From NCBI GenBank assembly GCA_910574865.1, contig CAJTDN010000021.1:8032-58923 (forward strand): a stretch of DNA of 50,892 nucleotides, read 5' to 3'. Position 1 is the stretch's first letter. Every line of letters starts with the position of its first letter. Positions 35,148 through 43,436 of this stretch are shown in pieces. The notes under the pieces are model-generated. The model had not been told where the DNA came from. It saw only the letters and a list, made by a program, of their open reading frames with translations, and did no database searches. This stretch comes from Lachnospiraceae bacterium (GTDB lineage Bacteria > Bacillota > Clostridia > Lachnospirales > Lachnospiraceae). The position numbers and the translations under genes were made by a program.

Positions 35148-37598
35148 ATGAAGCAAAACGATTACGAAAAACGGCATCTGGAGACATTGCGGAAGCAGAT
35201 TGCCGAATGCACGGTGTTATTGAAAACCAACGGCGATTTCCCATTGGAAGGTACCGAGCAAGTCGCGTTGTACGGAAGCGGGGCACGCCACACCATCAAA
35301 GGCGGCACCGGTTCCGGCGAGGTAAATTCCCGCTACTTCGTCACCGTCGAGCAAGGCCTCAAGGATGCCGGTTTTTCCATCACCACGAACGACTGGATGA
35401 ATGCCTATGACCTGCTGCTCGTGGACGCGAAAAAGGAATTTCACAAGGCCATCAAGGCGCGGGCAAAGAAAAACCACACCATGGCCGTCATCGAAGGCAT
35501 GGGCGCCGTCATGCCGGAGCCGGAATACGACCTTCCCCTAAACGGAGCCGGGGACGTGGCCGTATACGTGCTGTCCCGCATTTCCGGGGAAGGCTCCGAC
35601 CGCGAGCCGGTGGCCGGGGACATCCTGCTTGGCAAGACCGAGATTCACGATATCCTGGCCTTGAAAGAAAAATATGCAAAATTCATGCTCGTCCTCAACG
35701 TGGGCGGGACGGTGGACCTGTCACCGGTGGCAGAGGTCGAAAACATTCTCCTGCTCTCCCAGCTCGGCGTGGAAACGGGCGCGGTGCTGGCCGACATTTT
35801 ATTGGGAAAGGCCAGCCCGTCCGGGAAATTGACGACGACCTGGTCCGCGTGGGGCGATTACCCGTCGATGGGTGAATTCGGCGACATCAACGACACGCGC
35901 TACAACGAGGGAATCTACGTGGGCTACCGCTATTTCGACAGCGTGGGCAAAAAGGCGCTCTTCCCCTTCGGATACGGACAAAGCTTTACCCGCTTTGAAA
36001 TCAGTGGCCAAAGCGCGGTACTAAAATCCCCGCGTGACGATGCGGAAACGGGACAACCTCAAATCCGCGTGACCGCCACTGTCAAAAACGTCGGGGCGCG
36101 AAAAGGCAAGGAAGTCGTGCAACTCTACGTCTCCTCCCCGGAGGGCAGGCTGGACCAGCCTTACCAAGCGTTGGCCGCATGGGCAAAGACCAAGGAACTG
36201 GAACCGAACGAGGCGGAGGAAGTGTCCATGACGTTCTCCCTCGCGGACTTGGCCTCCTATGACACGGAGAACGCGCAATACCTATTGGAAAAGGGAGACT
36301 ATGTCCTGCGCGTGGGAAACAGCAGCGTGGATACGGAAATTTGCGCCATCGCCCGACTGGACGCGGACGTGGTCACCATAAAGGCCAAGAACTGTTGCGG
36401 GACACCTGATTTTGCCGACTGGAAACCGGAAAAAAGGGCTGAGGCTTCCACCCCGGAAAACGTGGCCGTACTAGAACTTCACGCAGACGGTTTCGCCACT
36501 TCCTCCGTCGCCTATGACCAAGAGCAGGAAATCGACCTGGAAGTGGAGATTTTCACTGACGAACAACTCGCCTTGATGAACACGGGGGCTTTCGACCCGA
36601 AAGGCGGCCTCTCCAGCATCATCGGCAGCGCCAGCAAAACCGTCGCCGGGGCGGCGGGAGAAACCGCCAACGCCACGGGAACAAAGGATTTCCCGGTGAT
36701 GGTGATGGCCGACGGGCCGGCGGGGCTTCGCCTCACCCGCGAATATTTTATCGATGCCAAGGGCGTGCACGGCATCGGCGCGGGAATGCCGGAGAGCATC
36801 GCGGAATTCATGCCAAAGCCCGCCGTATGGCTGATGGGCCTGATGGAGAAAAAACCAAGAAGCGGGGATACCATTCATGAGCAGTACGCCACGGCCATCC
36901 CGATTGGCACGGCACTGGCACAGAGCTGGAACCTGGATCTGGCAAAAGATTGCGGCGACATCGTGGGCGATGAGATGGAACGCTTCGGGGTACATCTGTG
37001 GCTGGCACCGGCACTCAATATCCACAGGAGCATCCGCTGCGGGAGGAACTTCGAATATTTCTCCGAGGATCCGTTGGTCAGTGGAAAATTTGCCGCCGCC
37101 ATCACTTCTGGCGTGCAGGCACACGCCGGATGCGGCACCACGATCAAGCACTATGCGGCCAACAACCAGGAAACCAACCGCTACAATAACAACAGCCAGG
37201 TCAGCGAGCGGGCGATGCGGGAGATTTATTTGAAAGGCTTCGGCATCTGCGTGAAGGAGTCGCAGCCGCACGCGGTCATGACCTCCTACAACTTGCTGAA
37301 CGGCACCCACACCTCCGAACACCGGGGATTGATCGAAGACATTTTGCGCGGCGAGTACGGATACGAGGGCATCGTGATGACCGACTGGATCGTGAACGGC
37401 GGCACGATGAACAAGGCCTCCATCCACCCGGCCCCGAACGCCGCGAAAATCGCCGCGGCTGGCGGCGACCTGGTGATGCCGGGCGGCAAGGGCGACTACG
37501 AAAACATTTTAAAGGCATTGCGGGAAGGAACGCTTGACAAAAAGCAGGTGCAAAAGAATGCCACGCGGGTATACCGCATGGGAAAGAAGCTCGTATAA
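35148..37598 (+). CDS. Domain-permuted GH3 glycoside hydrolase, second paralogue
   Basis: 816 residues with the same reversed domain order as the enzyme at 9713-12451: alpha/beta domain first (TVLLKTNGDFPLEG, MLVLNVGGTVDLSP), fibronectin-III-like (VVQLYVSSPEGRLDQPYQAL), then TIM barrel (DGPAGLRLTREYF, ALNIHRSIRCGRNFEYFSED, KHYAANNQE). The nucleophile is Asp746 in MTDWI. It lacks a signal peptide. Between the fibronectin part and barrel is a segment (IGSASKTVAGAAGETANATG) not typical of the first enzyme. ACGGAGGAAAAAGAGAC precedes the ATG. Likely an exo-glycosidase for oligosaccharides brought into the cell, perhaps with the MFS transporter downstream on the other strand. Confidence 0.9.
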   Translation: MKQNDYEKRHLETLRKQIAECTVLLKTNGDFPLEGTEQVALYGSGARHTIKGGTGSGEVNSRYFVTVEQGLKDAGFSITTNDWMNAYDLLLVDAKKEFHKAIKARAKKNHTMAVIEGMGAVMPEPEYDLPLNGAGDVAVYVLSRISGEGSDREPVAGDILLGKTEIHDILALKEKYAKFMLVLNVGGTVDLSPVAEVENILLLSQLGVETGAVLADILLGKASPSGKLTTTWSAWGDYPSMGEFGDINDTRYNEGIYVGYRYFDSVGKKALFPFGYGQSFTRFEISGQSAVLKSPRDDAETGQPQIRVTATVKNVGARKGKEVVQLYVSSPEGRLDQPYQALAAWAKTKELEPNEAEEVSMTFSLADLASYDTENAQYLLEKGDYVLRVGNSSVDTEICAIARLDADVVTIKAKNCCGTPDFADWKPEKRAEASTPENVAVLELHADGFATSSVAYDQEQEIDLEVEIFTDEQLALMNTGAFDPKGGLSSIIGSASKTVAGAAGETANATGTKDFPVMVMADGPAGLRLTREYFIDAKGVHGIGAGMPESIAEFMPKPAVWLMGLMEKKPRSGDTIHEQYATAIPIGTALAQSWNLDLAKDCGDIVGDEMERFGVHLWLAPALNIHRSIRCGRNFEYFSEDPLVSGKFAAAITSGVQAHAGCGTTIKHYAANNQETNRYNNNSQVSERAMREIYLKGFGICVKESQPHAVMTSYNLLNGTHTSEHRGLIEDILRGEYGYEGIVMTDWIVNGGTMNKASIHPAPNAAKIAAAGGDLVMPGGKGDYENILKALREGTLDKKQVQKNATRVYRMGKKLV

Positions 37599-37697
37599 AG
37601 ATAAAGGCGACCCTTCTATCTTCCCAAAACAGAAATTCGTAAATCATCAAATCTTGACTTCGTGCCGGACGCTTCTACTTCCGGCACGGGGCAAGGC

Positions 37698-38825
37698 CTA
37701 TCCTTTTCCCTTTCCGGGAAACATCCTTTCCCCGACGAACATCGAAACCATGCCCGCCAATATAAGCCCCGAGGCCACAGCCATGAACGTGCTTTGCAAG
37801 CCGATTTGGCCGGACAGCGCCCCGCCCAGCAGGCTCCCCATCACCGTCGCGAATCCCTGCTGCACCATGGCCAGGCGACTCTGCCCCTGGGAAATCTTCC
37901 CGTCAACCACATTTTCATTGATAAAAACGATGCAACAATAGTACGGTATCATATAGGTCGCGCTTTGCAGAACCTGCGCCCCTATCATCAACGGCAACAT
38001 GCCGCTCGCGACCAGCAGCATCCTAAGCGCGTTCATGAATACGGCAAAAATCATCAGGCGGTTTATCCTAAAACGCTTCAAAATCTTATCCGCCAAAAAC
38101 AATATGGGCAATTCGCTCAATGCGGAAATGCAGCTGGAAAGCCCCATCACCGCCTGATCATGCCCAAGTTCGAGCACGTAGACCCCGTAAAATCCACTGA
38201 CGCTCGTGCCAAACTGCACGAGGAAAGCCAGAAAGAACACAAACAACACCTTGTTGTCTTTAAATACCCTGCCTTTTGAACGCTTACTGACGCTTTTTTG
38301 CGGTACGTCCTTCGGCAGCCTCGAATAGCAAAGTGCCAAAAGGCCATATCCCGCCCCGGCTATCGGGAAAATGAGATTCACGTCACTTTTTACCACGTTG
38401 CCCAGAACCAGCGCCATCATCGCAAACCCAATCGTCCCTCCCATCCGGATCTTGGCAAAGCCCAGCTTGGACTTTTTGGCATGATTCGATACGAGCGCGT
38501 CACTGAGCGGCAAAAGCGACGTGCTAAAAGTGCCATAAATCAATGTCTCAGCCACGAACACCCCAAACACATGGCAGAACCGATAACCTTGGACGGCAAT
38601 CCCGCTTGCCAGGACGATTGAAACCAGAACCGCCTTCCTCTTTCCGGTCAAATCGCTCAAATATGCCCAGAACGGTTGAACCAAGATTGCAAGCAGCGGG
38701 GTTATGGCGGTCAGGCTCCCGATTTCCAACGTGGAAAGTCCCCTCACGGAATAAAACGAATGGATAAATGGCATATACGCCCCCAACACCGACCACATCA
38801 GCGTATTTGCCAACAATAAAATCAT
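37698..38825 (-). CDS. MFS transporter (MFS_1-like)
   Basis: 375 residues and about 12 membrane helices, of the LacY-like / 3-phenylpropionate permease-like MFS group. The first helix (MILLLANTLMWSVLGAYMPF) and the loop YSVRGLSTLEIGSLTAITPL, then LSDLTGKRK, are typical; the middle loop (PKDVPQKSVSKRSKGRVFKD) separates the two halves. The substrate is unknown; it converges on the GH3 gene, so a sugar is a fair guess. The start at 38825 has AAAAGGATAATTCA upstream. An ATG at 38915 would add a polar 30-residue tail unusual for the family. Confidence 0.82.
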   Translation of the reverse strand: MILLLANTLMWSVLGAYMPFIHSFYSVRGLSTLEIGSLTAITPLLAILVQPFWAYLSDLTGKRKAVLVSIVLASGIAVQGYRFCHVFGVFVAETLIYGTFSTSLLPLSDALVSNHAKKSKLGFAKIRMGGTIGFAMMALVLGNVVKSDVNLIFPIAGAGYGLLALCYSRLPKDVPQKSVSKRSKGRVFKDNKVLFVFFLAFLVQFGTSVSGFYGVYVLELGHDQAVMGLSSCISALSELPILFLADKILKRFRINRLMIFAVFMNALRMLLVASGMLPLMIGAQVLQSATYMIPYYCCIVFINENVVDGKISQGQSRLAMVQQGFATVMGSLLGGALSGQIGLQSTFMAVASGLILAGMVSMFVGERMFPGKGKG

Positions 38826-39015
38826 TGAATTATCCTTTTGAGAACCATTTTCCTTTGCCCGCACGCCCCTCACCCGGCCTCCCTTTACAAATAGAATCCT
38901 CGCCCAATCTTCCATCAGTAAAAGTATACACGACCTTTTCTTGCCCCACAATCTCCCTTTTCGACCTTACGGCCCGCTGCCACTTGCAAAAAACGCCTCT
39001 CGCAAAAGGATTTTT

Positions 39016-40018
39016 TCATTCCTCCTTAAAGTGCTCTGAACACCCCTCGTAAATTTCCGCGTAATGCTCCATGAACTTTACAAGCACGCGTTCCATATCC
39101 AGGCGATTTTCCGTGACAAACTGATTCTTCACCTCCGCAGCCGCTTTATAAGACTGATTTTGCAACGCCTCCTGCGAAATAAACAGATTATAAAACCACG
39201 TCTCAAATATGCGGTTGGAAATCACGGCCTGGCCGTTTTCCTCTTTCACGAAGCCAAACATGTTGCCAATCCCAATGATTTGATTATTGAGATTAAACGG
39301 AAATTCCTGCCCATGAAACAAAATGTCATACAACATCCGCCGCAATTCTGGAAAATCAGAAATCTTTTTTTCCATATCGTCAAATAAGGTGTTATTATTT
39401 GCCAAAGTCCTCCTCGCGCCTTCTGAGATTTTCGCTTCTGACCACGTTCTATCCTCTGGTGTCAGCAACTGTTCGTCCACAATTTTACATACATAGGAAA
39501 CCAGAAATGGATAGCCCGACGTATACTCATAAATCAATCGCGCCATGGCATCCACGTCCAGCTCCATTTGCACGTCTTGTCCATACTCCTGAAGCATCCG
39601 TACAATGTCTTCCACCTTAAAGCTCATGTCAACATTGAAATCCGCCGCGATGTTCCACAGACTATTATACTGTTCTTCCTCTTTCGAACGAATTTTCAAT
39701 TTCAAATTTTTAATGTCGTACACCCCCGCCAAAATAACGGACCGGAACGTCGAACGGGTTTTTCGTTTCAGGTACAAATTCCTCAGAACTCCCAAAAAAA
39801 TCCAAAAACACCTTATGGTTACTGGCCTGATCCACTTCATCAATAATCAGTATCATAGGTTTGCCATTATATTTGCAAATCGTAAAAATCAAATTCGACA
39901 GTTGCCGAAAGCTTTTACCTTCTGTTTTATATTCCGTCGCCAGAATCTCCTGGACATTGTGGGAAATTCCCCTTGCCTCCCCATAATCAATGGCATCACA
40001 AAGTAATTCGCAAAACAT
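39016..40018 (-). pseudogene. AAA-like ATPase gene, truncated and frameshifted
   Basis: The first frame (40018 to 39710) has the Walker B region PMILIIDEVDQASNHKVFLD but no Walker A, so the N-terminal 150 or so residues are gone; a stop codon lies 7 codons upstream. At about 39790-39796 a run of seven As (T on the coding strand) shifts the frame; the gene continues from there as LRNLYLKRKTRSTFRSVILA to the end at 39016 (FPFNLNNQIIGIGNMFGFVK, ..FETWFYNLFIS). It belongs to the AAA-like family frequent in Lachnospiraceae, related in style to the AAA/PD-(D/E)XK proteins at 2.6 kb but with a different C-terminus. Confidence 0.8.
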
Positions 40019-40057
40019 GTGGCAAAACGAACACCTTCATTTTCTCTAAAATTTTTC

Positions 40058-40086
40058 TTGACAAATGGCAACATTACAAGTATAAT
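40058..40086 (+). promoter_or_regulatory. Promoter of tRNA-Trp
   Basis: TTGACA (40058-40063) and TATAAT (40081-40086), exact consensus with a 17-bp spacer, 31 bases before the tRNA. Confidence 0.92.
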
Positions 40087-40117
40087 AGTTAAGTGTTCGG
40101 CGACATGCCGACTACTT

Positions 40118-40188
40118 AGGGGATTGGTCAAATGGTATGATAGGGGTCTCCAAAACCTTTGGCGGGAGTTCGATTCTCTCATCCCCTG
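40118..40188 (+). tRNA. tRNA-Trp (CCA anticodon)
   Basis: Acceptor stem AGGGGAT pairs with ATCCCCT; the anticodon stem GGGGT/ACCTT carries the loop CTCCAAA with anticodon CCA; T arm GGGAG-TTCGATT-CTCTC. The 3' CCA is not encoded (G then CTC follows). It has its own promoter and terminator, so it is a one-tRNA transcript. It stands at the edge of the accessory region. Confidence 0.93.
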
Positions 40189-40207
40189 CTCCCTTGCTTT
40201 ATTGAAG

Positions 40208-40256
40208 ATGCCTGAAAGCCTTGATTTCACTGGGATTTCGGGCATTTTTGTTTTTC
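40208..40256 (+). terminator. Terminator of tRNA-Trp
   Basis: ATGCCTGAAA (40208-40217) pairs with TTTCGGGCAT (40236-40245, one G-U), followed by TTTTGTTTTT. Confidence 0.85.
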
Positions 40257-40512
40257 CTGCCCTTGCCCGATTTCGAAAATGTACCCCAAAACATAATCAC
40301 TCTAATTCTTCAACGGTAATACAACGCATCTCCTTTACACATTTGTCTATTTCCTCCGCGGTTCTCCCCGTCGAAATGACAAAGGCATCGGAATCTATAA
40401 TTTTCCATTATAATTCCCTGACCGCGTTTTTGAGAAGAACAAAAGGTGCAAAGCCCTTGCTAATCCAGTGAAATACCCGCAGTTCGTGGGAGCGAAATAC
40501 CCCGCAGCAAGC
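40257..40512. other. Gene-free stretch with a small remnant and repeat half
   Basis: On the minus strand, IDSDAFVISTGRTAEEIDKC followed by VKEMRCITVEELE and a stop (about 40300-40400) looks like the C-terminal end of an unidentified protein. The last 50 bases are the left half of the ACCCCGCAGCAAGCT repeat into which the IS element inserted. Confidence 0.35.
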
Positions 40513-41966
40513 TCTTAACTTGACCCATAAGTAATCATGGATATTTATCTGTTCCCATGCTATACTAAAGAAAAAGGGGCGATCCAAATGACGGCTGAAT
40601 GCAGGAATTGGCAAGAAGAGTTTATGGACGTAAATTTTGTCGATCAGCGTTTAAAAACACGCTTCTTCAAAATTATGGATGCTTTCGCGGCATCACCTGG
40701 AAAATCCACTTGGGCTGCAACCGGATCCAGAAGCTCTGCAAAAGCAGCATACCGTTTCTTTAGTAATAGAGATGTCTCCAAAGATGAATTACTTGACAGC
40801 ATATCCAGAGCAACTGTAGAAAAAATGAAATGTGCAGATGCAGAGTGGATTTTAGCAATCCAGGATACTACATCTGTTGGATTTGGCGATTGAAAAGCAA
40901 TCCAAGGGATGGGATACCATTGCAGTACGGAGCAAAGAGGAATGCTGGTTCATTCATGCATCGCAGTGACAGATCAAGGGATTCCTTTGGGTATTATTTA
41001 TCAGGAAACAAATACGCGCGAAAAGCGAAAGGATGATTCTGGAACAAGGGAGCAAAAACGTTCCAAGCCAATAGAGGAAAAAGAAAGTTTCCGATGGCTG
41101 AATAGCATGAATGAGACGCACCAAAGGGTGCCGGAGGATATTCCAATATTAGCAGTATGCGACCGGGAGGGAGATTTCTATGAATTTTTCTCAGAAGCAG
41201 CCGACTTAGGAGCAAATTTTTTGGTTCGGATCGTACAAAACCGTATGGTAGATGATGGGAAAAAGATATTTAATGAATTACGCAGTTCTCCAGTAGCAGG
41301 GAGTATGGTTGTCAGAATGAGCCGAAATCCAAAAGAACATATCCCATCAAGAAATGTAAAAATGGATTATCATTGTAAAGAGGTTGTGATTCACCGTCCG
41401 CAAAGAAGACGGGAGAAACATTTACGAGAAAAGCTGACGCTGACAGCACTGTATGTGCATGAATCTGGGAAAAAGGGGATTGAATGGTTTCTGCTGACAA
41501 CAGTAAAGGTGAAAAATGAAAAAGAGATAGAAAAGCTGATACAGTATTATGCACATAGATGGAAAATAGAACGGTTTCATTTTATATTAAAGAGTGGGTG
41601 CAAAATAGAAAAGAATCAGGCAAGAGAATATGAAAGATTAAGTTATTTGACATTATTATATTCAGTCATTGCAATGCAGATATTAAATTTGACCTATCTA
41701 GGGAAAATATGTCCAGAAATATCAAGTGAGATTGTATTTGATGAAGAGGAATGGAAAGTATTATACTGCTGTGCAAGAAAAACCAAAGAAGTTCCTGAAA
41801 CGTATTCGCTCAAAGAAGTGATTTATGATTTGGGAATTCTAGGAGGGATGAAAGGCGCTCCGAGCGATGGTATGCCCGGAGCACGTTCTATTTGGCAAGG
41901 GTTAGAGGTGCTATGCGCATTGCTTGCCTATCGAAGTTATATTGTATAAATGTGGGTCAAGTTAAG
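40513..41966 (+). mobile_element. IS4-family insertion sequence (Tn5/IS50-like), 1454 bp
   Basis: Ends are inverted repeats CTTAACTTGACCCA (40513-40526) and TGGGTCAAGTTAAG (41953-41966). An 8-bp direct repeat AGCAAGCT stands on both sides (40505-40512 and 41967-41974). Removing the element restores a hairpin repeat like that at 13327-13380. It is clearly AT-richer than the older neighbouring genes. It contains one transposase gene with an in-frame stop. Confidence 0.9.
40588..41949 (+). pseudogene. IS4/Tn5-type transposase interrupted by in-frame TGA
   Basis: The N-terminal part (WQEEFMDVNFVDQRLKTRFF, KAAYRFFSNRDVSKDELL, WILAIQDTTSVGFGD) is the Tn5-type DNA-binding domain plus first catalytic Asp (IQDTT). 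TGA at 40891-40893 stops it; the same frame then runs to 41949 with the second Asp (CDREGDFYEFF) and the YREK box (YYAHRWKIERFHFILKSGCK). The stop follows GFGD where many relatives have Trp or another residue, so a single point change is likely. AAAGGGG is upstream of the ATG at 40588. The copy is probably inactive. Confidence 0.88.
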
Positions 41967-42069
41967 AGCAAGCTGCGTGGTATTGCACCCTCGCGGCAGT
42001 CGCCAAATGTCCATGCAAGCATGGCCGCTTGGCTCGTTGCCCGCGGGAATAAATAATTTGCACCCTTAT

Positions 42070-42300
42070 TTATTGGTTACTATTTGGTCGTGTTGGTTGT
42101 GAAAAACATAATTCTTTGATTTTATCAATCTCTGTGAGATTAACACCAGCCACATTAAGTAATGCTTTCAATGCTATATACTCTTCTTTAAGATTGGCAT
42201 ATGTTTCGGTTGCGTTCTCTTTTTTTGCTAAAAGCATACGTCTTTGGACTTTTGCAAAATCATCAAGTGCGACTTTCGTCACCTCAATGCCACTTGGCAT
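42070..42300 (-). CDS. Small helical protein of unknown function
   Basis: 76 residues, AT-rich codons, AGGTGG five bases before the ATG. It is nearly all helical and charged (VTKVALDDFAKVQRRMLLAK, TETYANLKEEYIALKALLNV). No domain is recognised. It lies between the IS repeat and the 95-bp repeat at 42.4 kb, at the left edge of the AT-rich region, and could belong to the polymerase module or be independent. Confidence 0.55.
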   Translation of the reverse strand: MPSGIEVTKVALDDFAKVQRRMLLAKKENATETYANLKEEYIALKALLNVAGVNLTEIDKIKELCFSQPTRPNSNQ

Positions 42301-42412
42301 ATGACCACCTACTTTTTATAAAGTAATTAATAGCTATTATTTTTATTATAACAACCAATGCCGAAGGTGTAAAGTCTTTATTCAATTATAAATGGCAACT
42401 GTGAGTTTCATG

Positions 42413-42508
42413 GTTACTGTTCACGGGGCTGTGCGCCCTGCCGCACGGCCACCGTCCGATAAAGTGATGGTGCCAGTGGGCATCCAGCCCATTGCCGGAG
42501 GCAATTTT
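42413..42508 (+). repeat. 95-bp inverted repeat, left copy
   Basis: Matches the reverse complement of 47438-47533 at about 85% identity (core TTCACGGGGC.GTGCGC, then CTGCCGCACGGCC, AAAGTGATGGTG, GTGGGCATC, AGGCAATTT). It contains GTGCG/CGCAC hairpins and a CATCCAGCC/GGCTGGATG pair. It brackets the 42.5-47.4 kb module together with the right copy. Confidence 0.75.
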
Positions 42509-42533
42509 AAATGGCTGGATGCCGTTACAATCC

Positions 42534-42560
42534 ACGGCTGGTTAGGCCGTGAATTGTAAC
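42534..42560. repeat. Strong hairpin next to the left repeat
   Basis: GTTACAATCCACGGC pairs with GGCCGTGAATTGTAAC with only small mismatches and a short loop. It immediately follows the 3' end of the minus-strand gene at 42564 and could serve as its terminator. Confidence 0.5.
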
Positions 42561-42563
42561 GTT

Positions 42564-42818
42564 TCATGATATTTTTCTACGTATGTTCCTTTTATCTAAT
42601 TCACGTACGATGTTTCTCGTATAATCAGCACATCCAATAATGGAGGTCATGGTGCCTAAAAACGGAATCAGACTAATTACAAATAAAGATAACGCGCCAG
42701 TGTCACTCCACCATTTACATTGTTCACAATATCGTTTTTCAAGCAATAATAAATAGGTACTCACACATACCGATATCACATGGATAATCACAAAAAATAA
42801 AATTATTACGACAATCAA
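42564..42818 (-). CDS. Small two-helix membrane protein
   Basis: 84 residues starting with TTG at 42818, five bases after AAGGGGTGT. Two hydrophobic helices (IVVIILFFVIIHVISVCVST and LSLFVISLIPFLGTMTSIIG) flank a Cys-containing loop (YCEQCKWW). The basic C-terminus ends in RNIRRKIS. No family is recognised. It lies within the repeat-bracketed AT-rich segment, opposite in direction to the polymerase gene. Confidence 0.5.
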   Translation of the reverse strand: MIVVIILFFVIIHVISVCVSTYLLLLEKRYCEQCKWWSDTGALSLFVISLIPFLGTMTSIIGCADYTRNIVRELDKRNIRRKIS

Positions 42819-43223
42819 TTTTTACACCCCTTCATGGTTCATAAACTACTTATTCAAGAACGCCACCGGCGTTCTTGCGGCGGCGCGCAAGTCAGCCATG
42901 CTGACAAAATACTTCTTTGCACGCCCGCCTCATATAAACTGCCTTCACGTTATACTACGAAACGTCCAAAATCGAAACATAACATCAAGTCCACATAAAA
43001 TTATATGCCAAACAGTGATTCATGGTGTCATTTAACCAAGAAAAAGCTGTTTTTTTCTTTTTTCATCCAATAACGTTCATAATCCCGTTTCATATGCATG
43101 AAATTCTTTTCGGAATTTACAAAATATGTATTTTTTGGCAGTATGGCCGATCAACCATCAAAAGTGCAATTCCATTTGGAGAATATATCAGTAGATTCAA
43201 AAAAGAAAGGAGACACAAAGAAT
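42819..43223. other. Non-coding stretch upstream of the polymerase module
   Basis: It contains a perfect hairpin AAGAACGCC/GGCGTTCTT at 42856-42876 and AT-rich sequence that must include the promoter of the module. No confident -35/-10 pair could be picked, which would fit use of a non-standard or phage-type promoter, though this is only a remark. Confidence 0.4.
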
Positions 43224-43436
43224 ATGAAAAATCAATTCTACGACATCAAAGTGAACATGGCGGATTATCGGAGGTTTGGTGGATTTATTTACGAGTCTGA
43301 CTTTTGTACCAATTTCAAAAGAGAAAGTAATCCTGGCGGCTCGTCAATCGCGCAGCGAATCGAAAGCGACTTGAAATTTGACGAACAATGCAAACGGAAC
43401 ATGAAAACGGGAAAAAAGAACGGGGGATTCAAATAA
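43224..43436 (+). CDS. Small protein coupled to the polymerase gene
   Basis: 70 residues from the ATG at 43224, with AGGAG 11 bases upstream. The sequence (NQFYDIKVNMADYRRFGGFI, GGSSIAQRIESDLKFDEQCK) is soluble and basic at the C-terminus; no family is recognised. Its stop TAA overlaps the ATG of the polymerase gene (TAATG at 43434-43438), so both are likely made from one message with coupled translation, pointing to related roles. Confidence 0.6.
   Translation: MKNQFYDIKVNMADYRRFGGFIYESDFCTNFKRESNPGGSSIAQRIESDLKFDEQCKRNMKTGKKNGGFK

Noticed and set aside
40118-40188. tRNA-Trp as attachment site of the accessory region
   Set aside because: No second copy of the tRNA 3' end is visible to the right and no integrase gene is in the window.
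40588-41949. TGA in the IS4 transposase read as Trp or selenocysteine
   Set aside because: Other genes here end normally at TGA, no selenocysteine-type hairpin is seen after the codon, and transposases of this family are not known to use recoding at this place. A point mutation is simpler.
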